Shown piece by piece: positions 16,133 to 24,010 of a stretch of DNA of 29,869 nt. The number at the start of each line of letters is the position of its first letter. The stretch's first letter is position 1. The stretch lies in NCBI RefSeq assembly GCF_021107415.1, contig NZ_JAIOSW010000383.1, forward strand, positions 1 through 29,869, in the 5' to 3' direction. The DNA comes from Desulfobacula sp. GTDB taxonomy: Bacteria > Desulfobacterota > Desulfobacteria > Desulfobacterales > Desulfobacteraceae. The position numbers were made by a program, and so were the translations under genes. Under the pieces are notes generated by a model. The model ran no database searches. It was not told the DNA's origin and saw only the letters and a list, made by a program, of their open reading frames with translations.

Positions 16133-16555
16133 ATGATCCAGAATACTAAAGGGGAAAAAATCATAAATATCCTGCTTGTTGACGATGAAAAAGGGTATGT
16201 AAATGTACTTTTCAACAGGCTGTCAAAGCGATCCATTCATGCGACCAAGGCATATAGCGGTACTGAAGCTATACAGATTCTACGTAAAAATGATTTTGAT
16301 GTGGTGGTCCTGGACTTGAAGATGGAAGACATGGGTGGAATCGAAGTTTTAAAGATAATGAAAAAAATGGTGCCTGACCTGCCTGTGATTATCTTAACAG
16401 GACATGGTTCACAGGAAGCAGCCAGGGAAGGTATCTCACTGGGTGCATTTGATTACCTGACCAAACCCTGTGAACTGGTGGAGTTAATTGATAAAATCAA
16501 ACAGGCTTATCAGGGTCAAGCATTGGAATCAAAAGGATCTCATATCAAGTGGTAA
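16133..16555 (+). CDS. Single-domain response regulator with altered phosphosite loop
   Basis: A 140-residue receiver with DDE (17-19), Asp61, LTGHGS and Lys111, and no output domain. The loop after the phosphorylated Asp reads DLKMEDMGG rather than the near-universal MPGMDG, so activation geometry may differ. It starts 15 bases after the previous receiver and precedes the DASS transporter by 40 bases. Being the second lone receiver behind one kinase suggests branching or competition for phosphate. Confidence 0.88.
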   Translation: MIQNTKGEKIINILLVDDEKGYVNVLFNRLSKRSIHATKAYSGTEAIQILRKNDFDVVVLDLKMEDMGGIEVLKIMKKMVPDLPVIILTGHGSQEAAREGISLGAFDYLTKPCELVELIDKIKQAYQGQALESKGSHIKW

Positions 16556-16595
16556 ATGGATATTACGATGTATAGATGATGGTTAAGGAGAAAAC

Positions 16596-18176
16596 ATGTT
16601 TTATAAGACAAATGGGTTTAAACTCTGTGTTGCTTTATTAGTGGGTGTTATTGTCTTCCTGCTGCCAAGGCCGGAAGGCACTCAATTTAAAGTTACAGGT
16701 GATGAAGACCGGATACTCATGCAGAATGTGGAAGAACATTTTACTGTTGTTTCGGATGAAAAAACAAAAACTGATTCATATATTTTAAAGGCAAAGACCC
16801 CTGGATCATTAGAAGCCAGTGCAAAATTTTTAAGCCAAAAAGCAAAAGATTTAAATTTGACCACGGTTCAGGTGGATTATGTAGACGGGCTTTCGCCAAA
16901 GGCAAAACGATTTTTATCAATTCTTGCAGTTCTGGTGATATTATTTGTAATCGAGCCCATTCCTCTGGAAATAACTGCAATCTGTATCGGGGTTTTCCTG
17001 GTTATCCTGCAGATAACCGATGTGAAAAATGCATGGGCGCCTTATATGCATCCGGTGGTTATTTTTATCATGTGCTGCCTGGTTTTTGCCATTGCCCTTG
17101 ACAAGGCAGGTATAACAAAACGATTGGGATATTATATTATCAAAAAAGCCGGTAACTCTGTGACCCGGTTTACCTTTATCATTGCCATAGGACTCGGGCT
17201 TGCTTCATCGTTCATGCATGATGCCGCTGCCTGTGCCGTAGGGATTGTGACCATGCTGCCCCTGATGCGGGCGGTGGGCATAGAACCCAATACCAATACG
17301 GCCAAGTTTATGATGCTTTCCTTACCCTTTGCCTGTTCCTGCGGTGGCATGGGCACCCTTGTCGGTGGAGGACGATGCATGGTATCCGCTGCCTTTTTAA
17401 AAGAATTTACCGGGGTTGAGATCACTTTTTTTGAATGGATGCTATATGCCATGCCCGCAGCCATTGTCACGGTTCCGGTGGCAGTCTTTGTTGTATACCT
17501 GGTGTTCCGGCCGGACCCGAAATTCAAGTTGCCGGATTTTGACGAAGATTTAGGGCCCCTGACAACACTTGAGAAAAAAACCTTGACCATTATTGCCCTT
17601 TCATTTGCCATGTGGTTGACCAAGGGACTCCACGGCATTGATTATTCCGTAAGCGGTATGCTGGGAGTTACTGCCCTGGTATTGTTTAAAGTCTTAAAAT
17701 GGAGAGATATCAATGATAACCTGGAATGGGGAACGGCTTTGTTTATTTTTGGCGGCGGTATTGCTCTGGGCCTTGCCATGGGATATTCAGGTGCTGCCGA
17801 CTATTTCGCCAATCTCTTTTTCCCTCTGATCCAGGGAAAAGGCTGGCTGGTTCTCTTTGTCGGTGTAGGTGTTTTCGGCGCCCTGGTGACTAATGCCATG
17901 GCCAATGTTGCTGCGGCTGCCCTGATATTGCCCATTGTTATCCCCATGGCATTGCTTGAAGGGGTTGATCCAAGGGTATTGGCACTTTGTCTGGGTATGG
18001 CAACATCATTTGCCATGCTGCTGGTCATTGGATGCCCTCCCAATGCCATTGCATACTCTTACCGGTATTTTAAATCATCAGATTTGACAAAGGTCGGTCT
18101 TGTTGCCACACCGGTCTTATTGACGCTGCTGATAGGGGTCGTCACTGTATGGTGGAAGGTATTGGGTTTGATATAG
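16596..18176 (+). CDS. DASS/SLC13-family anion (carboxylate or sulfate) transporter with long N-terminal loop
   Basis: A 526-residue inner-membrane carrier with about a dozen helices. Its C-terminal half carries VTNAMANVAAAALILPI and GCPPNAIAY, the equivalents of the Na+-binding SNT/PPN motifs of the DASS family. In the first repeat the usual GTPPN-type loop is replaced by LVGGGRC. Between helix 1 and helix 2 there is a hydrophilic segment of about 75 residues (25-100), probably periplasmic, which the second DASS protein at 24011 has only as about 25 residues. Family substrates are di- or tricarboxylates or sulfate. Embedding among sensors suggests substrate-linked control. GGAG precedes the ATG. 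Confidence 0.87.
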   Translation: MFYKTNGFKLCVALLVGVIVFLLPRPEGTQFKVTGDEDRILMQNVEEHFTVVSDEKTKTDSYILKAKTPGSLEASAKFLSQKAKDLNLTTVQVDYVDGLSPKAKRFLSILAVLVILFVIEPIPLEITAICIGVFLVILQITDVKNAWAPYMHPVVIFIMCCLVFAIALDKAGITKRLGYYIIKKAGNSVTRFTFIIAIGLGLASSFMHDAAACAVGIVTMLPLMRAVGIEPNTNTAKFMMLSLPFACSCGGMGTLVGGGRCMVSAAFLKEFTGVEITFFEWMLYAMPAAIVTVPVAVFVVYLVFRPDPKFKLPDFDEDLGPLTTLEKKTLTIIALSFAMWLTKGLHGIDYSVSGMLGVTALVLFKVLKWRDINDNLEWGTALFIFGGGIALGLAMGYSGAADYFANLFFPLIQGKGWLVLFVGVGVFGALVTNAMANVAAAALILPIVIPMALLEGVDPRVLALCLGMATSFAMLLVIGCPPNAIAYSYRYFKSSDLTKVGLVATPVLLTLLIGVVTVWWKVLGLI

Positions 18177-18186
18177 AGGATATTTT

Positions 18187-19338
18187 ATGAATAGACTTGA
18201 TGATGATAAGATTCGCCTTCTTCTGGTGGATGATGAAGATGGGTTCAGGAAGATAATTACCAAAAGGCTTGCTAAAAGAGGGATAAACCCCTTTCAGGCC
18301 GCCAGTGGAGAAGAATGCCTGAATATTCTTGAAAAAGAGCCCATGGATGTGGTGGTTCTGGATGTAAAAATGCCCGGTATCAGTGGCATTGATACTTTAA
18401 AAGTCATTAAGCAGGAATATGAAAAAATTCAGGTCATTCTTTTAACTGGTAATGTTGCCGTTACTGATGGAATTGAAGGAATAAAATCCGGTGCATTTGA
18501 TTATTTGACAAAACCTGTGGAAATTGATCATCTGGTGAATAAAATCAGACAGGCATTTGAAATAATCTGCCTGGAGGAAGAAAAACAAAAAGAACTTGAA
18601 TACCGGGCAAAGCTGGAAAAGAAAATGATTGATACGGAACGGCTGATATCTCTTGGCACGATGTCCACCGGTATTGCCCATGAAATTAATAATCCTCTGG
18701 CTATCATCAATGAATCTGCCGGGTTTATGAAATATATTCTGAGCTCATCTGAAATGTCGAATATCCCTAGAAAAGATGCCCTGATGATGGGAATAGAAAA
18801 AATTGAAAAAAGTGTCAAAAGAGCCAGTTTGATCACCCACCAGCTTTTAGGGCATGTGAAAAAACAAAAATCTTTGTTATCCAACGTTGATATACTTTCA
18901 TTGCTGCATGAAACTTTTGGCCTGATGGAAAAAGACATAAAAGATAAACAAATCAATATTAATTGGGAAATTGATAATGAAAAGAATATTGTCTGGAGTG
19001 ATCCTTATCAGATTCGCCAGGTTTTGATGAATCTTTTGAGCAATGCGGTTCATGCCTTGAAAGAAAACGGGTCCATTACCTTGTCCACCCGTGAAATTGA
19101 TGATGATATTATTCTTGAAATTAAGGACAATGGTGTTGGGATACCCAGGGAAAACTTAGGCAAGATATTTGATCCGTTTTTTACGACCAAATCCTTTGAT
19201 GAAGGCACTGGTCTCGGGCTGTTTGTGGTCCATAAAATTCTTTCCGGCCTTAATGGTGGAATTGATGTCACAAGCACGGTGGGCAAGGGATCTTGTTTTC
19301 AAATCAGGCTGCCGAAATATGATAAATCAAATGGATAA
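18187..19338 (+). CDS. Soluble hybrid: N-terminal receiver followed by histidine kinase
   Basis: The 383-residue protein has no membrane segment. A receiver (DDE 15-17, Asp59, Lys109) is joined by a probable coiled coil (about 125-152) to a kinase with His165 (AHEINNP), N-box NLLSNAVHAL, G1 KDNGVGIP, DPFFTTK and GTGLGL. Receiver-first kinases take phosphate from an upstream kinase and use it to tune their own activity, so this may be the integration point between the membrane kinase at 13944 and later receivers. GAGG precedes the ATG, 10 bases after the transporter stop. A lone receiver gene follows 35 bases later. Confidence 0.9.
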   Translation: MNRLDDDKIRLLLVDDEDGFRKIITKRLAKRGINPFQAASGEECLNILEKEPMDVVVLDVKMPGISGIDTLKVIKQEYEKIQVILLTGNVAVTDGIEGIKSGAFDYLTKPVEIDHLVNKIRQAFEIICLEEEKQKELEYRAKLEKKMIDTERLISLGTMSTGIAHEINNPLAIINESAGFMKYILSSSEMSNIPRKDALMMGIEKIEKSVKRASLITHQLLGHVKKQKSLLSNVDILSLLHETFGLMEKDIKDKQININWEIDNEKNIVWSDPYQIRQVLMNLLSNAVHALKENGSITLSTREIDDDIILEIKDNGVGIPRENLGKIFDPFFTTKSFDEGTGLGLFVVHKILSGLNGGIDVTSTVGKGSCFQIRLPKYDKSNG

Positions 19339-19373
19339 TGAAGATAATATATAAAAAAAAGGAGTGAACTCCC

Positions 19374-19814
19374 ATGATAAAAATACCCGCAAAAGTCTTG
19401 ATAGTTGACGATGAAAAAGATTTTGTTGAAATGTTTTCCCTGCGGTTAAATGAGCAGGGTGAAAAAGTGTCCACGGCCCATAGTGGCAAGGATGCCTTAA
19501 AGGTGTTGAAAAAAGTGGCCATTGATGTGGTCATTCTGGATATCAGGATGCCGGGCATGGACGGGATTGATACCTTAAAACAGATAAAAACGCTTTATCC
19601 CATTGTTGAAGTTATTTTGCTGACCGGTCATGGATCTACGGAAACAGCCGTAGAAGGCATGAAACTGGGCGCCTTTGATTATTTGATGAAACCGGCTGAT
19701 TTTAAAGATATAAAAATAAAGATTGAAAATGCAAGGAAACGAAAGGATGAACAGGAAGAACGAATCCGGCAGGCTGAACTCAGACTCCTTTTAAGAAGAA
19801 GCGGCGATTATTAA
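19374..19814 (+). CDS. Single-domain response regulator (receiver only)
   Basis: The 146 residues form a receiver with DDE (12-14), Asp56 (VILDIRMPGMDG), LTGHGS and Lys107, then an Arg/Glu-rich helical tail of about 25 residues that may mediate oligomerisation. It has a strong AAGGAG. The gene lies between the soluble hybrid kinase and a CBS protein, so the hybrid kinase is the nearest phosphodonor. No output domain is present. Confidence 0.9.
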   Translation: MIKIPAKVLIVDDEKDFVEMFSLRLNEQGEKVSTAHSGKDALKVLKKVAIDVVILDIRMPGMDGIDTLKQIKTLYPIVEVILLTGHGSTETAVEGMKLGAFDYLMKPADFKDIKIKIENARKRKDEQEERIRQAELRLLLRRSGDY

Positions 19815-19847
19815 AATTCAATCTGTATTAATTCAAGGAGGTTATAA

Positions 19848-20417
19848 ATGAAGTCTATTTTTGTAAAAGAGTTAATGGTCCCGCTTTCAGAGTATGCCAC
19901 TGTTAATGAGGGGGCAACATTATCAGAGGCTTTGGATGCGCTTGAAAAGGTCCAGGAACAATTTGATGAAAGTAAATATCGTCACCGGGCGATCCTGGTG
20001 TGTGAAAAGAATACCAATAAAGTTATCGGTAAACTCAGTCAACTGGATGTGATCCGGGCACTGGAACCTAAATATGAACAGTTTATGGAAGAAAAGAGTA
20101 CTCCCAGGACCGGTTACTTTGGTTTCAGTCCGCAATTCATGAAAGGTATTTTGGAACAATACCAATTATGGTATGAGCCGTTAAAAGATATCAGCGGCAA
20201 GGCCGGTAAACAAAAAGTAAAAAAACTCATGCACACCCCGACGGCCGGGGAGTATGTCAAAGAAGATGCAAATTTGGGAGAGGCCATTCACCAGCTTATA
20301 ATGGGCCACCATCAATCTCTTCTGGTGACAAAAGGTGAAGATATTGTCGGAATCTTACGTCTAACAGATGTTTTTAAAGAAATTTGCATTGATAGAAGAA
20401 AAACGCAACAAAGTTAA
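19848..20417 (+). CDS. CBS-pair protein with central helical insert, copy 1
   Basis: A 189-residue soluble protein. The N-terminal half has KELMVPLSEYATVNEGATL and HRAILV, the C-terminal half VKKLMHTP and GHHQSLLV, both typical of CBS motifs. An insert of about 45 residues (75-120) rich in aromatic and charged residues separates them. The protein is probably a nucleotide-responsive regulator. It has a paralogue on the other strand (23429-23992), and each copy lies in a cluster with a DASS transporter and lone receivers, so each may serve its own transporter or kinase set. A strong AAGGAGG precedes the ATG. Confidence 0.87.
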   Translation: MKSIFVKELMVPLSEYATVNEGATLSEALDALEKVQEQFDESKYRHRAILVCEKNTNKVIGKLSQLDVIRALEPKYEQFMEEKSTPRTGYFGFSPQFMKGILEQYQLWYEPLKDISGKAGKQKVKKLMHTPTAGEYVKEDANLGEAIHQLIMGHHQSLLVTKGEDIVGILRLTDVFKEICIDRRKTQQS

Positions 20418-20444
20418 ATTGGTTAAAAAAACAAGCGTCTCAGG

Positions 20445-21923
20445 ATGATGGAAAAATTTAAAATTCAATTGAGTCTTAAAAACAGGGTATACATGGTCAA
20501 TTCCATTCTTTTGTGTATCACTGTGATTGGGGCAGTCCTCATGATCTGGTATACCTATAAGACTGAAAAAATATTCAAGGATATTATTGATAAGAATATT
20601 GTGATCTATCAATCAGCCGAGGGCCTTAGCACATCTCTTGTCAACCAGAAAGGATTTGTATCGTATTATCTTCTGGATCATGACCCTGCCTGGATTGATG
20701 AACTCAACAGATACAAAATACTTTTTAAAGAAAATCTGGTAACAGTGAAGTCACTTGTGGAAGAACCATGGGAAAAAGATGCCGTTGCCCAGGTTGAATC
20801 CAAATATAAAGATTATGTTACGGCCAGAGATAAAGTCATTGATCTGTATAAATCAAATGAATATGATAAAGGATCAGCTCTTCATAAAGATGTAAGACAA
20901 GATTTTTTTAAAATTCTGGAGATATGTGAACAGTTTAAATTATTTCATAAAAATAAAATTGAAGCTGCAATTAAAACAAGCCATAAGGAGTCCAATCAGC
21001 TCAGATATATTGCTCTTCTGGCAATTATTACAGTTGTTGTTCTGAGCCTTTTGATAAATTATATTTTTTCGCGCCATATATTGGGACCGATTCGAAAACT
21101 GGCGGTAGAGGCAGACAGGCTGGGGATCTCAAAATCCCCGGCAAATGAAGTTGCCGCGTTAAAACAAAGTGTTCATGGTTTGATTGAAAATGCAGAACAG
21201 ACGCATCAGGAATTGACGCGAAGCCGGGAAACCCTGATGCAGTCTGAAAAAATGGCGTTATTAGGCAAGCTGGCTGCCGGAACATCGCACAGTATCCGCA
21301 ATCCATTAACTTCTGTAAAAATGAGACTTTTTTCATTGAACCGTTCGTGTGATTTTACAAAGCTTCAACAAGAAGATTTCAATGTTATTTCCGGCGAAAT
21401 AAAGCAGATTAATAAAATTGTTGAAAACTTTCTTGAATTTTCCCGGCCACCCAAGCTGAAAATGAAAAAAATGAGTCCGTCAATTGTTGTAGACAGCGCT
21501 CTTCATCTTCTGGAACAGCGATTAAAATCTTATCATGTGACCACAAGGTTGATTCGGCACCGTCCTCTCAGCGATGCACTTATAGATCCGGAACAGCTCA
21601 AGGAGGTGATTGTTAATATTATTGTTAATGCCTGTGAAGCTATGGATAAGAGTGGCTTGATCATTATCCATGAAGAAGAAAATCATGTGGAACCCTTAAA
21701 AAAAGTTGCTGTGATCAGGATAATAGATGATGGTGAAGGAATCCCTCAAAACGTCAAAGAACAGATATTTAATCCTTTTTTCACAACCAAAGATGAAGGA
21801 ACAGGCCTTGGGTTGAGTATCGCCTTTAATATCGTAAATGAACATGGAGGCTGGCTGGATGTGTCCAGTGAACAAGGCCAGGGAGCATCCTTTGTTATTA
21901 CGCTTCCCATAAAGGATTCATAG
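20445..21923 (+). CDS. Membrane histidine kinase with four-helix-bundle-like sensor and non-canonical H-box
   Basis: A 492-residue kinase with membrane helices near 17-38 and 188-208. Between them is a helical periplasmic domain of about 150 residues resembling the 4HB-MCP type, followed by a HAMP-like linker. The DHp domain carries His282, but the box reads SHSIRNP, so the acidic residue that usually follows the His is Ser283. ATP-binding boxes are intact: NIIVNACEAM, DDGEGIP, NPFFTTK and GTGLGLS. Its stop is one base before the sigma-54 activator gene, an AtoS/AtoC- or NtrB/NtrC-style pair, so it most likely controls that regulator. Start is at ATG 20445 or 20448; the ribosome site is poor. 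Confidence 0.88.
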   Translation: MMEKFKIQLSLKNRVYMVNSILLCITVIGAVLMIWYTYKTEKIFKDIIDKNIVIYQSAEGLSTSLVNQKGFVSYYLLDHDPAWIDELNRYKILFKENLVTVKSLVEEPWEKDAVAQVESKYKDYVTARDKVIDLYKSNEYDKGSALHKDVRQDFFKILEICEQFKLFHKNKIEAAIKTSHKESNQLRYIALLAIITVVVLSLLINYIFSRHILGPIRKLAVEADRLGISKSPANEVAALKQSVHGLIENAEQTHQELTRSRETLMQSEKMALLGKLAAGTSHSIRNPLTSVKMRLFSLNRSCDFTKLQQEDFNVISGEIKQINKIVENFLEFSRPPKLKMKKMSPSIVVDSALHLLEQRLKSYHVTTRLIRHRPLSDALIDPEQLKEVIVNIIVNACEAMDKSGLIIIHEEENHVEPLKKVAVIRIIDDGEGIPQNVKEQIFNPFFTTKDEGTGLGLSIAFNIVNEHGGWLDVSSEQGQGASFVITLPIKDS

Positions 21924-21924
21924 T

Positions 21925-23349
21925 ATGGATACTATTTTGGTAATTGATGATGATGATCAATTAAGAATAAGTTTCTGCAAGCTTTTAAAAGAAGAAAAGT
22001 ATGCGGTCATCAGTGCTGCTTCCGGAGAAGCCGGTATTGAAATTGTCAAACAGAATGCTTTGGATCTGGTTATTTTAGATATGCGATTACCCGGAATAAA
22101 TGGAATGGAAACATTCAAACGAATCAAAAAAATTGATTCAAAACTGCCGGTCATTATTGTAACCGCCTACGGGACAACCCAAATTGCCATAGAGGCCACG
22201 AAAACCGGAGCTTATGATTATGTCCTCAAACCATTTGATGTGCCGGACATGCTTAATTTAATCGAACAGGCAATCGAGGCCGGATATTTTATGAGATCGC
22301 CGGTTAAAGTGGATGCTGCTCCTGATCAAGAGTCGGGAGATGCGATTATCGGTCAAAGCAAACTCATGCAGGATGTATACAAATCAATAGGCCGTGTCTC
22401 TCAAACCGATGCAAGCGTTTTAATACTGGGAGAATCAGGAACCGGAAAAGAATTGGTAGCCCGGGCCATCTATCAGCATGGAATCCGTTCGGACAAGGCC
22501 TTTTTAATCATTAATTGCGTGGCCATACCTGAAAATCTTCTTGAGAGTGAATTGTTCGGTTATGAAAAAGGTGCATTTACCGGGGCTTCCCAGCGACATA
22601 TCGGAAAAATTGAACAGGCCAACGGTGGTACCGTGTTTCTGGATGAAATCGGGGACATGCCGTTAAATATACAGGGCAAAATTTTAAGGCTGTTACAGGA
22701 AAAAAGTATTGAAAGGCTGGGAGGTGAAGAAACCATTCGGGTTGATGTTCGAATTATTGCAGCGACGAATAAAAAACTGGAACAGGCTATCAAGGATGAA
22801 AAATTTCGGGAAGATTTATATTTTCGTTTAAAAGTGGTTACCTTAGAACTTCCTCCATTAAGAGACAGACGAGAAGATATCTATAGTTTAATTTCATTTT
22901 ATATGGCTAAATTTTCCAATGAATTAAAGATTGATAATCCGGGTATTCAAAAAGAGGCTTTAAAGCGCTTAAATCATTATGACTGGCCTGGAAACATAAG
23001 AGAGCTGTTAAACCTGATTCAGAAAGTGCTTATCTTCAACAGAGGGGCTCCAATTTCCATAGCAGATCTGGAACAGGTAATAAATAAAAAAGAAAAAATT
23101 AAATCCACTGAAAAGATCGAATTAAATGACATCAGGCAGTGGGTTAAGCAATTATTATCCAAACCATCTGGAAATTACCGGTTTGATGATTTTATAGACA
23201 TAGTTTCAAGTATTGTAGTTGCCGAGGCTCTGAAAATTACCAATGGAAATCGTTCCAAGGCTGCAAAACTCTTAAGCGTCTCAAGACCGACGCTTCATGC
23301 CAGAATCGACAAATATAATATTAGGCTTAAAACTGAAATATCTGATTAG
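21925..23349 (+). CDS. NtrC/AtoC-type sigma-54-dependent response regulator
   Basis: A 474-residue three-domain activator. The receiver has Asp52 and Lys102. The AAA+ domain (about 140-370) has Walker A GESGTGKE (169-176), the RpoN-contact loop GAFTGA (216-221), Walker B VFLDEIGD and arginine-finger region FREDLYFRL. A Fis-type helix-turn-helix occupies the last 45 residues (NRSKAAKLLSVSRPTLHARI). It binds enhancer DNA and remodels RpoN promoter complexes. It is the only such activator in the window, where three perfect -24/-12 promoters and a repeated dyad-like element are seen, so it is the prime candidate for their control. Last gene of the operon, followed by a hairpin. Confidence 0.94.
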   Translation: MDTILVIDDDDQLRISFCKLLKEEKYAVISAASGEAGIEIVKQNALDLVILDMRLPGINGMETFKRIKKIDSKLPVIIVTAYGTTQIAIEATKTGAYDYVLKPFDVPDMLNLIEQAIEAGYFMRSPVKVDAAPDQESGDAIIGQSKLMQDVYKSIGRVSQTDASVLILGESGTGKELVARAIYQHGIRSDKAFLIINCVAIPENLLESELFGYEKGAFTGASQRHIGKIEQANGGTVFLDEIGDMPLNIQGKILRLLQEKSIERLGGEETIRVDVRIIAATNKKLEQAIKDEKFREDLYFRLKVVTLELPPLRDRREDIYSLISFYMAKFSNELKIDNPGIQKEALKRLNHYDWPGNIRELLNLIQKVLIFNRGAPISIADLEQVINKKEKIKSTEKIELNDIRQWVKQLLSKPSGNYRFDDFIDIVSSIVVAEALKITNGNRSKAAKLLSVSRPTLHARIDKYNIRLKTEISD

Positions 23350-23381
23350 CGGAATGTAAAATTCGTGGTTCGAATAGTTGT

Positions 23382-23418
23382 CCGCTAGAATTGGTTGGTT
23401 TTTTACCAATTCTAGCGG
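23382..23418. terminator. Bidirectional hairpin terminator between convergent operons
   Basis: CCGCTAGAATTGGT (23382-23395) pairs perfectly with ACCAATTCTAGCGG (23405-23418) around a 9-base loop ending in six T. It lies 33 bases after the activator stop and 11 bases past the stop of the minus-strand CBS gene, where both transcripts should end. Confidence 0.82.
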
Positions 23419-23428
23419 GGTAATATGA

Positions 23429-23992
23429 TTATTCTTTTACAATTAGATCACAAATGAGCTTGAATACGTCAGTAAGTTTTAAGATACCGACAACCTTATC
23501 TTGTTTAAGCACCAGCAAAGACTGGTGGTGACCCAGAATAAACTGGTGTATTGCCTCCGGAACAGGGAGATCTTCGTTGATATATTCGCCTTCCTGGGGG
23601 GAATACATTATGTCTTTTACTTTTCTTTTTTTGGCCGTTTTTACAAGGGATTCACAGCTTTCATCCCAAAGATTGTAATTTTCAACCAGAGAATGAAGGA
23701 AATCATTACTCAGCCCAAATCGTGATAACCCCATCTTGGCAAGGTGATCAGAGTGTCCAAACTGGCTGTATTTGGGCTCCAGCGCACGTAAAACATCCAG
23801 AGAACTTATTTTTCCCGTAATATTCCCTGTTTCATCATAAACAAGAACCGCCCTGTGTTTATATTCATTGCTTGATAGGGTCTGTTGTGAATGATAAAGC
23901 GTTTTAATTGCATTTTGAAGGGTATCATTTTCATTCACCGTGGCATATTCAGATAAAGGAATCATCACCTCTTTAATTTTTTTAGTATCCAT
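23429..23992 (-). CDS. CBS-pair protein with central helical insert, copy 2
   Basis: A 187-residue paralogue of 19848-20417 with the same layout: first CBS motif at KEVMIPLSEYATVNEN, HRAVLV, a helical insert, then VKDIMYSP and GHHQSLLV. An upstream ATG at 24001 is in frame, but its AAGGG would abut it directly. ATG 23992 gives proper spacing and aligns exactly with the start of copy 1 (13 residues to the end of MIPL/MVPL), so I use 23992. It is the last gene of the minus-strand island, 18 bases after the DASS transporter, which suggests a role with that transporter or its sensors. Confidence 0.88.
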   Translation of the reverse strand: MDTKKIKEVMIPLSEYATVNENDTLQNAIKTLYHSQQTLSSNEYKHRAVLVYDETGNITGKISSLDVLRALEPKYSQFGHSDHLAKMGLSRFGLSNDFLHSLVENYNLWDESCESLVKTAKKRKVKDIMYSPQEGEYINEDLPVPEAIHQFILGHHQSLLVLKQDKVVGILKLTDVFKLICDLIVKE

Positions 23993-24010
23993 ATTTTTCA
24001 TCCCTTATTA

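Noticed and set aside
17132..17638. Long antisense open frame opposite the DASS gene, with similar ones at 3837-4337, 14642-15175 and 26996-27487
   Set aside because: Each lies wholly or largely opposite a well-supported gene and has no domain motif. These are shadows of coding sequence.
23993..24001. Upstream ATG start for the minus-strand CBS protein
   Set aside because: Its AAGGG would abut the codon directly. ATG 23992 has correct spacing and aligns with the start of the paralogue.
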